Notes under the pieces: generated by a model | Seen by the model: the letters and a program-made list of their open reading frames with translations, nothing else | Told to the model about the DNA's origin: nothing | The model's database searches: none | Source of the DNA: an uncultured Pseudomonadota bacterium | Lineage (GTDB): Bacteria; Pseudomonadota; Gammaproteobacteria; Burkholderiales; SG8-41 | DNA: 9,866 nt | Assembly (NCBI GenBank): GCA_946885605.1 | Contig: CAMPGR010000134.1 | Location: 1-9,866, forward strand | Direction of reading: 5' to 3' | Position numbers and translations under genes: made by a program | In this document: one piece after another, positions 1 through 6,937 of the stretch | How the letters are laid out: every line of letters begins with the position of its first letter | Position numbering within the stretch: the stretch's first letter is position 1

Positions 1-1
1 A

Positions 2-18
2 CCTGCAGCCAATGCAGG
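2..18. repeat. Short perfect inverted repeat
   Basis: Six-base arms (cctgca and tgcagg) surround a 5-base loop. It could be the hairpin of a terminator belonging to a gene left of the window, but no T-run follows on the plus strand. The rest of 19-206 shows no gene or clear signal. Confidence 0.25.
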
Positions 19-206
19 CCCCGGTTCACTAATCGCGTGGGGGCGGTCGCCGCGGAACTCTAAGCCGCGTTGTGGGGGGGCAGGTCCCGGTTACGCATGC
101 ACCATCCAGCGATGTGGGCATCCCACCCGGCCATGGCGCGACTGCCGTGCGGGTTCCGCGAGCGACCGCAGGCAAGCGTGAAGGACGCGCATGACAATCA
201 TGCGAA

Positions 207-503
207 TCAGTCCGGCATGGTGGATGGGCGTGTTGAACTAGAGTGGTCCGCGATTTCGTGAGGCGCGAGGATGCGCAGCGCGACCGCCCGCGCCACTGCC
301 TTCCTGACGTGGTCCTTCACCGTGAGCGCATTGATGCCGGGCGTGACGCCGATTTCCACCTTGCTCTTGCCCTGAGAGATCCAGCGTAGCATCTCGGCCT
401 CGCGCGGCGTGAGTCCGCTCCCGGGCGTCATCTCGCTTATCCTCCACGCGTCAGCGTGCGACAGCGCGCGTGACGCGCGGTCCGGCGCGTCTGCGACCCG
501 CAT
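207..503 (-). pseudogene. Truncated EpsA-like LuxR HTH remnant
   Basis: This 98-codon reading frame keeps most of a LuxR-type helix-turn-helix (residues 31-68, starting LTPREAEMLRW and ending LTVKDHVRK). In that stretch 22 of 38 residues match the HTH of the intact EpsA-type regulator at 4720-5565. After HVRK it jumps straight to AVARAVALRIL, which aligns with AIGKALALRIL of EpsA. Twelve residues (36 bp in frame) covering the end of the recognition helix and the following turn are therefore missing, with the junction at about 299/300. The roughly 200-residue N-terminal sensory region of EpsA is not recognisable upstream, and the C-terminus runs on about 18 residues past the usual end. The similarity and the deletion are visible; that it is a dead duplicate rather than a small functional protein is inference. 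No good ribosome binding site was seen before the ATG at 503. Confidence 0.6.
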
Positions 504-726
504 GCCTGCAAGGGCGCGACTAATGCCGGACGTTTGTGAAGTGCGTGTGAAAAACGTTTGCGCATCGACGCTGAAACTCGCGCGCCCCGGTGCGGAGCAC
601 TGACCTGCGCCGGATAGCTAGTCCGATAGAGCTAGCGGCCCTCCCGCCTCCATCCATTCGCCGAAACATGATGGGACCTATCCTGTCGAACCGGATCACT
701 CGAATGCGACAGGGGGCTTGATTCCA
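504..726. other. Intergenic region upstream of the EPS operon
   Basis: No supported gene. It lies between the EpsA-like remnant and the first gene of the plus-strand operon, so it should carry the operon promoter, but I cannot point to a convincing -35/-10 pair. It contains a short inverted repeat (gctag 617-621 / ctagc 632-636) and the 7-bp inverted repeat at 682-713. Confidence 0.4.
682..713 (+). promoter_or_regulatory. Inverted repeat overlapping the RBS of the small acidic gene
   Basis: Perfect 7-base arms cctgtcg (682-688) and cgacagg (707-713) are separated by 18 bases. The right arm runs into AGGGGG (711-716), the apparent Shine-Dalgarno sequence for the ATG at 727. If the stem forms in mRNA it would partly hide the ribosome binding site; as DNA it could be an operator. 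The repeat is seen; the regulatory role is inference. Confidence 0.35.
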
Positions 727-999
727 ATGAACAGAAACGAAATGATTCGCCGGCTCGTGTCTTACTCGGTCACCACGGCGCTGCGCGAGGCGCAGCACTA
801 TTGGCTGGAGGAGCTGTTCGAAAACGGCTTTGCGGGCTATCGCAGTTTTTCGGACAGCAAGTTGCGCCGCGAGCTGGCGCTGCGCGGGCTCGATGGCGAC
901 GACGAAGAATGCGGAGTCGAGCTGGACGACGCCATCAGTCTCGAGGACCTGCGCGATTCGATATCCGACTATGCGATCCACGCTCGCGAGCCGGAGTGA
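727..999 (+). CDS. Small acidic protein of unknown function
   Basis: A 90-residue protein with an N-terminal basic stretch (MNRNEMIRRLVSYS) followed by an amphipathic, strongly acidic body that contains DGDDEE and ELDD. No signal peptide, membrane segment or recognised domain is visible, so the product is probably cytoplasmic. ATG 727 is preferred over the in-frame TTG 718 because AGGGGG (711-716) sits 10 bases before it, while it would abut the TTG. It lies 48 bp upstream of the sugar transferase gene on the same strand and is probably the first gene of that operon. The acidic, helix-rich look would fit a small adaptor or regulatory protein, but I do not recognise the family. Codon use matches its neighbours. 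Confidence 0.6.
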   Translation: MNRNEMIRRLVSYSVTTALREAQHYWLEELFENGFAGYRSFSDSKLRRELALRGLDGDDEECGVELDDAISLEDLRDSISDYAIHAREPE

Positions 1000-1047
1000 A
1001 GGTGCCGATTACGTACGGCCGCCGGCATTGAAGCACGCCTATTCTCC

Positions 1048-2442
1048 GTGCCCGTCGCAAAGGAAATCGAGCCACGTTTGTTTCCGAGCCACCTCGCTCC
1101 GGCGACGGTGGTGTGGATGGTGCTCGACCCGCTGGTTGCGCTTGTCACGCTGGCCGCCTGCGCGCTTGCGCTCGATGCGCCGTTCGACGGCCGTTACCTG
1201 ATCCTCTCGCTGCTCGTTTTTTCCTTTACCTTCCCCGGCCACCGCCGCGCGCGCCTCGAGGGCTGGAGCGTCGCGCGGGACATAGCGGGATACTGGGTCC
1301 TCATCGCGCTGCTTCTGCTCCTGGTCGGGCTCGCCACCCGCACGCTGCACGTCTTCGACCAGCGCGCGCTGCTCCTCTGGGCCATGTCCACGCCGGTTGC
1401 GCTCTACGCCGCGCATCGGCTGGTTCCTGCCATACTGCCGTGGCTGCTCGCCGCCGAAGGCCTGCAGCGGGCAGCGGTCATCGCCGGCGCGGACGAGCTC
1501 GGTCGCAGGCTCGCGGGTCGGATCCAACGCGCACCGTTCCTGGGTATCCGCTTCATCGGCTTCTTCGACGACCGCGGCCCGCGCCGCACCGGGAACGGCG
1601 CTTCCGACGCCGTGCTCGGAACCTTGAGCGAGCTGCCGCGCTACGTGAAGACGCACCAGGTCGAGCTGATCTACGTCACGCTTCCGATGGTGTCGCAGCC
1701 GCGTATCGTGCGCCTGCTCGACGAGCTGCGCGACACCACCGCATCGATCTATTTCGCGCCGGACATCTTCCTTTACGACCTCAGCCAGGCGCGCATGGAT
1801 ATCGTCGGCGACATGCCGGTTGTTGCCGTCTGCGAGACGCCGTTCTACGGACTGAACGGACTCATCAAGCGCGCGAGCGACCTCCTGCTCGCCACCGCCA
1901 TTCTGCTGCTCGTCTTTCCCCTCATGATCGCCATCGCAATCGGCGTGAAGACGACATCGCCGGGCCCGGTGCTTTTCCGGCAGCGCCGCTACGGCGTCGA
2001 TGGCCGTGAGATCGTGGTGTACAAGTTCCGCACGATGACCGTGCTCGAGGATGCCGATGCGGTACGCCAGGCGACGCGAGACGATCGACGCGTGACGCCG
2101 TTTGGCGCATTTCTGAGGCGCAACTCGCTCGACGAGCTGCCGCAGTTCGTCAACGTGCTTCAGGGGCGCATGAGCATAGTCGGCCCGCGTCCGCACGCGG
2201 TCGCCCACAACGAGCTCTACCGCCGGCTCATCAAGGGTTACATGATCCGCCACAAGGCGAAGCCGGGAATCACGGGACTCGCGCAGGTGAACGGGCTGCG
2301 CGGCGAGACCGATACGCTGGACAAAATGAAGGCGCGCATCGAATACGATCTCGCGTATTTGCGCAACTGGTCGCTGCGGCTCGATCTTTACATCATCTGG
2401 CGAACGATTTTCGTCGTGCTGAAGCGGGAGAACGCGTACTGA
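1048..2442 (+). CDS. Undecaprenyl-phosphate sugar phosphotransferase (WcaJ/EpsB-type)
   Basis: A polyprenyl-phosphate hexose-1-phosphate transferase that should start exopolysaccharide repeat-unit synthesis by moving a sugar-1-phosphate (probably glucose) from its UDP-sugar to undecaprenyl phosphate at the inner membrane. The 464-residue length and layout fit the WcaJ family. There are about four hydrophobic helices in residues 20-125, a nucleotide-fold-like central domain (about 140-260), then the bacterial sugar transferase domain (about 272-464). That domain opens with a hydrophobic helix (276-299) and carries KFRTM (326-330), the catalytic Asp-Glu pair in SLDELPQ (360-366), IVGPRPH (377-383) and KPGITGLAQVNG (405-416). 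The GTG at 1048 has no strong ribosome binding site; TTG 1078 and ATG 1117 are in-frame alternatives, but ATG 1117 would cut into the first helix. The stop overlaps the next start (TGATG), suggesting translational coupling. The sugar specificity cannot be read from the sequence. Confidence 0.93.
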   Translation: MPVAKEIEPRLFPSHLAPATVVWMVLDPLVALVTLAACALALDAPFDGRYLILSLLVFSFTFPGHRRARLEGWSVARDIAGYWVLIALLLLLVGLATRTLHVFDQRALLLWAMSTPVALYAAHRLVPAILPWLLAAEGLQRAAVIAGADELGRRLAGRIQRAPFLGIRFIGFFDDRGPRRTGNGASDAVLGTLSELPRYVKTHQVELIYVTLPMVSQPRIVRLLDELRDTTASIYFAPDIFLYDLSQARMDIVGDMPVVAVCETPFYGLNGLIKRASDLLLATAILLLVFPLMIAIAIGVKTTSPGPVLFRQRRYGVDGREIVVYKFRTMTVLEDADAVRQATRDDRRVTPFGAFLRRNSLDELPQFVNVLQGRMSIVGPRPHAVAHNELYRRLIKGYMIRHKAKPGITGLAQVNGLRGETDTLDKMKARIEYDLAYLRNWSLRLDLYIIWRTIFVVLKRENAY

Positions 2443-2584
2443 TGCCCGAGACGCGCAAACGAAACGGCACGCCCGGGGACGACTCTCCGGTAGCCTGCGC
2501 AGCGTCCCTCCTCGGGGCCGCTTTCGTCGTCTTTCAGCTCTTCCACCAGGGCGCAAGCCCGGAAGCCCGGAAGCGACCCTGCCC
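2442..2584 (+). pseudogene. 5' part of a frameshifted VanZ-like gene
   Basis: ATG 2442 overlaps the sugar transferase stop codon (TGATG), the normal coupled start for the next operon gene. It encodes about 38 residues ending ...VVFQLFHQGASPEA, with a hydrophobic stretch (about residues 17-33) that would be the first helix of a VanZ-like protein. The frame is then thrown off by an 8-bp tandem duplication at 2555-2574, and the rest of this frame (to 2915) looks like nonsense. Removing one 8-bp copy fuses it exactly to the conserved VanZ body, ...GASPEATLPMLAPWDKVAHF, giving a 137-residue protein. The repeat and the reading frames are visible; whether the frameshift is real, phase-variable or an assembly/sequencing error is not decidable here. 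Confidence 0.6.
2555..2574 (+). repeat. 8-bp tandem duplication causing a frameshift
   Basis: The unit agcccgga occurs at 2556-2563 and again at 2564-2571, with partial matching at both ends, so 20 bases keep a period of 8. Because 8 is not a multiple of 3, an extra copy breaks the VanZ reading frame; one copy fewer restores it. Confidence 0.8.
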
Positions 2585-2863
2585 ATGCTGGCGCCATGGG
2601 ACAAGGTGGCGCACTTCCTCGTGTACTGTGCCATTACCGCGCTGTTGTGGTTCGGAACCGGCGGCCGCATGCCGATCGCCGTCGTCACGATCGCGGTTGC
2701 GATCGGCACTTTCGACGAGCTGCACCAGGGCACGCTACCGGGGCGCATCGCCGATGGCTGGGATTTCCTCACTGGCCTCTGCGCCGCGGCGCTTACCGTT
2801 TTCTCGCTGCTCCTCCTGTTCGGCGCAAGTGCCGCGCGCCGGAATGCCAGCATTACACCGTAA
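2585..2863 (+). CDS. VanZ-like membrane protein (body, N-terminus out of frame)
   Basis: The 92-residue frame from ATG 2585 carries the conserved part of a VanZ-like protein. It has the DKVAHFLVY motif at the start, hydrophobic helices around residues 10-24, 30-42 and 62-80, and the family signature DELHQ..LPGR.ADGWDFLTG. VanZ-like proteins are small inner-membrane proteins often found beside polysaccharide and cell-envelope genes; their biochemical role is mostly unknown, and teicoplanin resistance applies only to the founding member. The family normally has a further N-terminal helix, which here sits in another frame from 2442. Upstream in this frame there is no ATG, GTG or TTG, so if this piece is made alone it must start internally at 2585 without an obvious ribosome binding site. 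It ends 12 bp before glmS. The family call is firm; whether a working protein is made is uncertain. Confidence 0.8.
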   Translation: MLAPWDKVAHFLVYCAITALLWFGTGGRMPIAVVTIAVAIGTFDELHQGTLPGRIADGWDFLTGLCAAALTVFSLLLLFGASAARRNASITP

Positions 2864-2875
2864 CTGCCCTTCGCC

Positions 2876-4702
2876 ATGTGCGGAATCGTCGGCGCCATCT
2901 CTACACGAAACATAGTGCCCATCCTGATCGAGGGCCTGAAGCGCCTCGAATACCGCGGCTATGACTCGGCTGGATTTTCCATCGTCAACGGGACGCTTCA
3001 ACGGCTCCGCAGTACGGGTCGCGTCGCAACACTGGAAGCGCTCGCGCGCGAACACGGGCTGTGCGGGAACCTCGGCATCGCGCACACACGCTGGGCCACG
3101 CATGGCGTGCCTTCCGAACGGAACGCGCACCCTCACGTGTCCGGCGGAATCTCCGTGGTTCACAACGGAATCATCGAGAACCACGACGCCATTCGGCACG
3201 CGCTGCAGGCACGCGGATACGAGTTCGCATCCGAGACCGATACGGAAGTTATCGCGCACCTCGTGCACTCGCGCCGGCGCGCGGGCGAGAGCCTGTTCGA
3301 CGCAGTCCGCGCAGCCACGGCCGAACTGGTGGGCGCTTACGCGATCGCCGTCGCGAGCGAAGCCGATCCGACCCGACTGGTGGTGGCGCGGATGGGCGCC
3401 CCGCTCATCCTCGGCGTCGGCGAGGGCGAGTACTTCGCCGCATCGGATGCCGCGGCGCTCGTGCAGGTGACGCGCCACGTGGTCTACCTGGAAGAAGGCG
3501 ACTGCGCCGAGATCACGCTGCGCGGCGTGCGCATCGTGGACAGCGCCGGCGTCGCGCGCCAGCGCCCGGTACACGTGAGCGAGCTTACCGCCGAATCGAT
3601 CGAGCTCGCGCCCTATCGCCACCACATGCAGAAGGAGATATTCGAGCAGCCGATGGCCGTTGCCAACACGCTCGAGATGGTGCAGAACGCCCATGCCCTG
3701 TCGCCCAACGTCTTCGGCGCCGACGCGGAAGCGGCACTGCGCGAAATCGACGCGGCCCTCATCGTCGCATGCGGAACGAGCTATCACGCGGGCATGGTGG
3801 CGCGTTACTGGCTCGAAGATGTCGCCGGGCTGCCGTGCAACGTCGAGATCGCGAGCGAATACCGCTATCGGAAGTCCGTGCCCAACCCACGCGCGCTCGT
3901 CATCGCGATTTCGCAGTCCGGGGAGACGGCCGACACGCTGGCAGCGGTCCAGCACGCGCGCGCCCTCGGACACCGCCACTGTCTCGCGATCTGCAACGTG
4001 CCCGAGTCCGCGCTCGTTCGCACGGCGGATCTGCGGTTTCTCACCCGCGCCGGACCGGAAATCGGGGTCGCTTCAACGAAGGCGTTCACGACGCAGCTCG
4101 CGGTGCTGGTGCTGCTTACGATGACGCTCGCAAAGCTGCGGGGGAGGCTCGCGGACGGGCAGGAAGCGGCGCTGCTCGACTCGCTGCGCCACCTGCCGGC
4201 TGCGCTGGGCAGCGTGCTCAGCCTGGAACCGCAGGTGCGGGCGTGGGGCGAAGAATTCGCCCGGCGCCAGCACGCGCTCTTTCTCGGCCGCGGGATCCAC
4301 TACCCGATCGCGATGGAGGGGGCACTGAAGCTCAAGGAGATTTCGTACATCCACGCCGAGGCGTATGCCGCGGGCGAGCTCAAGCACGGACCGCTCGCGC
4401 TGGTGGATCGGGAGATGCCGGTGGTGGCGATCGCGCCCAGGGATGCGCTGCTCGAGAAGCTTCGGTCCAACCTGCAGGAGGTACGGGCGCGCGGAGGCGA
4501 GCTCCACGTCGTGGCCGATCCGGAGACGCGCCTGCCCCCCGACGAAGGCATGCGCGTGATTCGCATGCCGGATCAGGCGGGGCTTTTCTCCCCCATCCTG
4601 CACACGATTCCGCTCCAGCTTCTCGCGTACTACGCGGCGCTCGAAAAGGGAACCGACATCGACAAGCCGCGCAACCTCGCCAAGTCGGTCACCGTGGAGT
4701 GA
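2876..4702 (+). CDS. glmS: Glutamine--fructose-6-phosphate aminotransferase (isomerizing)
   Basis: GlmS converts fructose-6-phosphate and glutamine to glucosamine-6-phosphate and glutamate, the entry step to UDP-GlcNAc for peptidoglycan, lipid A and amino-sugar polymers; it is cytoplasmic. The 608 residues match the family length (609 in E. coli) and all signatures are intact. The glutaminase domain starts with the nucleophile Cys2 in MCGIVGAI and has EYRGYDSAG (25-33), HTRWATHG (70-77) and TDTE (121-124). Two sugar isomerase (SIS) domains follow, with CGTSYH (299-304), SQSGETADT (346-354), [13 protein letters not shown] (395-407) and [21 protein letters not shown] (481-501, key residues E481 to E501). 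The C-terminal [13 protein letters not shown] (596-608) is the usual substrate-binding tail. The ATG is fixed because Cys2 must be N-terminal after Met removal. It is the last gene of the EPS operon here, not next to glmU. I see no glmS ribozyme and, given the 12-bp gap, no room for one. Confidence 0.97.
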   Translation: MCGIVGAISTRNIVPILIEGLKRLEYRGYDSAGFSIVNGTLQRLRSTGRVATLEALAREHGLCGNLGIAHTRWATHGVPSERNAHPHVSGGISVVHNGIIENHDAIRHALQARGYEFASETDTEVIAHLVHSRRRAGESLFDAVRAATAELVGAYAIAVASEADPTRLVVARMGAPLILGVGEGEYFAASDAAALVQVTRHVVYLEEGDCAEITLRGVRIVDSAGVARQRPVHVSELTAESIELAPYRHHMQKEIFEQPMAVANTLEMVQNAHALSPNVFGADAEAALREIDAALIVACGTSYHAGMVARYWLEDVAGLPCNVEIASEYRYRKSVPNPRALVIAISQSGETADTLAAVQHARALGHRHCLAICNVPESALVRTADLRFLTRAGPEIGVASTKAFTTQLAVLVLLTMTLAKLRGRLADGQEAALLDSLRHLPAALGSVLSLEPQVRAWGEEFARRQHALFLGRGIHYPIAMEGALKLKEISYIHAEAYAAGELKHGPLALVDREMPVVAIAPRDALLEKLRSNLQEVRARGGELHVVADPETRLPPDEGMRVIRMPDQAGLFSPILHTIPLQLLAYYAALEKGTDIDKPRNLAKSVTVE

Positions 4703-4719
4703 CGCGCGCGCGCCCGCCC

Positions 4720-5565
4720 TCAGGGATTGAGGATCCGCAGCGCGAGCGCCTTGCCGATCGCCTGCGTGCGATTGAGCACGTTCAGCTTGCGCAGTATCTT
4801 CTGGACGTGGTTCTTCACGGTGAGCGGGCTGATGTTGAGAATCATGCCGATCTCGATGTTGCTCTTGCCGTGATAGATCCACTGCAGGATCTCGGTCTCG
4901 CGCGCGGTAAGGACGCTTTCGACCGCCGTCTTGACGACCGCACCGTCCCCGGGCCAATTGATGCGCGTTCGCATCCACGCCGCATGCAGGAACGGAACAA
5001 CGAGCCCGATGATATGTCGCTGGTGACTGCCGACCGATCCCGGCGCGCACCCGAACGTGAAGAAGCTCGCGAGCTCACCGCCGCCGTCGTACGTTCCGTG
5101 TGCGAGAATGCTGTGCGCGCCGATGCGCGCGAGCTCGCGTCCCAGCGCACTTCCCGCCGCCGCGCTCACGGCCGTCGCGTCGAAGCCGACCGGCTCGCAG
5201 TGATTCTCCTCCCAGGCCTTGATGAGTTGCGGCACGAGTGTCACGTCCTGGCGGAAAAGCTCGCTCACGCGCGCGGGCTCCACGGGTGTGGTGGAGAAGC
5301 TGTCCACATAGAACGACCCCGGCTCGCCATTGGGCATCGCGCAGATCAGCAGCTCGTGCTCGATCAGGCTCTGCAGCGCGCCCTGAGTCCAGGTGAAGAA
5401 TTCATGGCGCGCATACACCCTCAATGACGCGTCAAGGTTGAGCATCAGGGATTCGGCCTGCAGGTCGTCTGTGCGCGGCGACGCCGCGCTTTCGGGCATG
5501 GCCGGGTCCGACAACATCCGCAACGCGTTTTCGCATTGCACGGTGATACGCTCGTCTGCTCGCAT
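4720..5565 (-). CDS. epsA: EpsA-type LuxR-family transcriptional regulator
   Basis: A 281-residue regulator resembling EpsA, the LuxR-type family associated with PEP-CTERM/exosortase exopolysaccharide clusters (named from the Methylobacillus eps locus). The N-terminal family region contains ARHEFFTWTQGALQSLIEHE (52-71), which I recall as an EpsA hallmark. The C-terminal LuxR HTH spans about 219-277 (LTARETEILQWI ... SPLTVKNHVQKILRKL) and the protein ends soon after (LRILNP). The ATG at 5565 is preferred because GAGAGG lies about 10 bases upstream; the longer ATG at 5640 lacks a ribosome binding site and adds 25 residues without family character. It converges on glmS, 17 bp apart, so it is likely the regulator of the adjacent polysaccharide operon (inference). 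A damaged copy of its HTH lies at 207-503. No acyl-homoserine-lactone binding domain is recognised. Confidence 0.85.
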   Translation of the reverse strand: MRADERITVQCENALRMLSDPAMPESAASPRTDDLQAESLMLNLDASLRVYARHEFFTWTQGALQSLIEHELLICAMPNGEPGSFYVDSFSTTPVEPARVSELFRQDVTLVPQLIKAWEENHCEPVGFDATAVSAAAGSALGRELARIGAHSILAHGTYDGGGELASFFTFGCAPGSVGSHQRHIIGLVVPFLHAAWMRTRINWPGDGAVVKTAVESVLTARETEILQWIYHGKSNIEIGMILNISPLTVKNHVQKILRKLNVLNRTQAIGKALALRILNP

Positions 5566-5638
5566 GGGCACGGCACCTCTCGCAAAGACAAGTTGGCTTA
5601 ACGTGGCATGAGTCTGTGAAGGCAGAGCGAAACAGCCC

Positions 5639-5679
5639 ATGCGCCAAACGGCGCATTGGTCCTCCGGCCGCGAAGGACC
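5639..5679 (-). terminator. Two hairpins between phoB and epsA
   Basis: A perfect 7-base stem (atgcgcc 5639-5645 / ggcgcat 5650-5656, 4-base loop) is followed by a perfect 6-base stem (ggtcct 5658-5663 / aggacc 5674-5679). They lie downstream of phoB and upstream of epsA on the minus strand. With no T-run this may be a weak terminator, an attenuator or an operator. Confidence 0.4.
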
Positions 5680-5701
5680 GGCTGCTCCGCAGCTGCGTTC
5701 C

Positions 5702-6448
5702 CTATCGCGCTTCCAGGAAATCGTCGGCGGGCGTCGGCCGCGGCCATGCCGGACGCTCCGGCAGACTCCGTCGGAAGCGGTAACCCACGCCGCGCACCGT
5801 TTCGAGGAGATCTTCGTGTCCGCTCGGCTTGAAGGTCTGGCGCAGCCTGCGGATATGCACGTCCACGGTGCGCTCCTCCACGAACACCCGGTCGCCCCAG
5901 ACCTCGTCCAACAGCTGCGCCCGGCTATACACGCGCTCGGGATGGGTCATGAAAAAATGCAGCATCCGGAACTCGATGTCACCGAGCTCGATGTCGCGGC
6001 CACCGCAGGTGATGCGGCGCGCCGCCGGATCGATCCGCACCCCGGCGATCTCGACCACGTCGCCCGTAAGCTGGGGCAGGCAGCGGCGCATGACCGCGCG
6101 GATGCGGGCGAGCATCTCGCGCGGAAAGAAGGGCTTGGTGATGTAGTCGTCCACGCCGGACTCGAGACCGGCGACACGGTCGGCCTCCCCGGTTCGCGCA
6201 GTGAGCATGATGATCGGAATATCCTTCGTGCGCTGATCGTTGCGTAACCGCCGCGCGAAGGTCATCCCGGGCGTATCGGGGAGCATCCAGTCAAGCAACA
6301 CGAGATCGGGGAGCGTCTCGCGCAGCAGCGCCTCCGCGTGGGCGACGCTCGACGCGCGCAACGCCCGATATCCCGCGCGCTCGAGGTTGAGTGCGATAAG
6401 CTCCTGCACTTCCAGGTCGTCTTCGATGACAAGTATCGTTGCGTTCAT
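5702..6448 (-). CDS. phoB: PhoB-type response regulator (OmpR/PhoB family)
   Basis: A 248-residue two-component response regulator. The receiver domain (about 4-120) has the acidic pocket D10/D11, phosphoacceptor D53 in LVLLDWMLPD, T83 and K105, with ESGVDDYITKPF closely matching E. coli PhoB. The winged-helix domain (about 130-228) has FRMLHFFMTHPERVYSR (160-176) and RTVDVHIRRLR (193-203), which are near identical to PhoB, so phosphate-starvation control of pho genes is the likely role. A Pro/Arg-rich tail of about 20 residues after GYRFR extends beyond E. coli PhoB. AGAAGGAA lies about 12 bases before the ATG. No phoR or phoU gene is adjacent in the window; the cognate kinase must be elsewhere. 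It reads toward epsA on the same strand, 136 bp from its start. A paralogue specialised for another signal is possible. Confidence 0.88.
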   Translation of the reverse strand: MNATILVIEDDLEVQELIALNLERAGYRALRASSVAHAEALLRETLPDLVLLDWMLPDTPGMTFARRLRNDQRTKDIPIIMLTARTGEADRVAGLESGVDDYITKPFFPREMLARIRAVMRRCLPQLTGDVVEIAGVRIDPAARRITCGGRDIELGDIEFRMLHFFMTHPERVYSRAQLLDEVWGDRVFVEERTVDVHIRRLRQTFKPSGHEDLLETVRGVGYRFRRSLPERPAWPRPTPADDFLEAR

Positions 6449-6524
6449 GAGTTGTATGATTCCTTCTTGAATGTGCTGAGATCGTAACGACGGAACGGCC
6501 TCCTCCTCTTTTCACGCGGTGATC

Positions 6525-6551
6525 ATAGTACGCCCACCCGGGCCCGACTAT
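6525..6551. promoter_or_regulatory. Possible operator dyad upstream of phoB
   Basis: Arms atagt and actat lie 17 bases apart around a GC-rich core containing cccgggccc-like symmetry. On the minus strand it includes TACTAT, which could be a -10 element for phoB, but no good -35 was found. Weak evidence. Confidence 0.15.
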
Positions 6552-6589
6552 CGGGGAAGAACGATTTTTCGGTAGCAGTTCAGCGAAGC

Positions 6590-6611
6590 CGTGTCGTGCA
6601 CGCGCGACACG
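6590..6611. repeat. 7-bp inverted repeat with 8-base loop
   Basis: Perfect arms cgtgtcg and cgacacg. No T-run follows. It sits in the middle of the phoB/unknown divergent intergenic region; function unknown. Confidence 0.35.
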
Positions 6612-6937
6612 CGCGTCATGATGCACATGCCCTAGGACGAGTGGATAATCGGCCCCGCCGCGTCTTCGCTTCCTGCTGGCGCCAATATATGGGACGCATC
6701 ACGCACGCAACTATCGATAAAGGTTGGATTTTGCTGTAGCGCTTCTCGGCGCAGTATTGTCGTTCTTTTCTTACACCGCCGTCGCGTGGGAAGCGAGCGA
6801 CATTCCGACCGAAACGCGGCCATGCATCGGCCGGACTACGGAAAAGGTCGCTTTCCGCTTCGCGACGCTTCATGCCCATGCATTAGGCTGCGCGGCTGTC
6901 ACGCCTCACGTGTAATCAGGGCCAGAAGCGGAACCGT

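Larger units (their letters stand above)
6449..6937. other. Intergenic region between divergent phoB and unknown gene
   Basis: About 490 bp between divergently transcribed genes. It should hold promoters for both, but I see no certain sigma-70 sites and no clear Pho box. Visible items are an imperfect dyad with arms atagt (6525-6529) and actat (6547-6551) about 75 bp upstream of phoB, and a 7-base inverted repeat cgtgtcg (6590-6596) / cgacacg (6605-6611). A TTG-started frame at 6724-6915 begins with a signal-peptide-like stretch but lacks a spaced ribosome binding site. Confidence 0.4.

Noticed and set aside
520..981. 153-codon minus-strand frame
   Set aside because: It is antisense to the small acidic gene at 727-999, which has the better ribosome binding site; no domain is seen.
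1039..2922. Very long minus-strand open frame (627 codons) opposite the sugar transferase and VanZ region
   Set aside because: It is antisense to a gene with full family motifs; its product is Arg/Glu/His-rich low-complexity sequence typical of GC-rich shadow frames.
2735..3979. 414-codon minus-strand frame opposite glmS
   Set aside because: It is a shadow of glmS with no recognisable motif.
4073..5050. 325-codon minus-strand frame overlapping glmS and epsA
   Set aside because: It runs in a different frame from epsA and antisense to glmS; compositionally a shadow.
3061..5427. 788-codon plus-strand frame across glmS and epsA
   Set aside because: It overlaps intact glmS in another frame and runs antisense through epsA; the product is extremely Arg-rich and shows no domain.
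5566..5640. Longer EpsA start at ATG 5640
   Set aside because: No ribosome binding site and no family character in the added 25 residues; ATG 5565 has GAGAGG upstream.
6724..6915. TTG-started 63-codon frame with a signal-peptide-like start
   Set aside because: No properly spaced ribosome binding site and a rare start codon; the residues after the hydrophobic stretch look random. A small exported peptide cannot be fully excluded.
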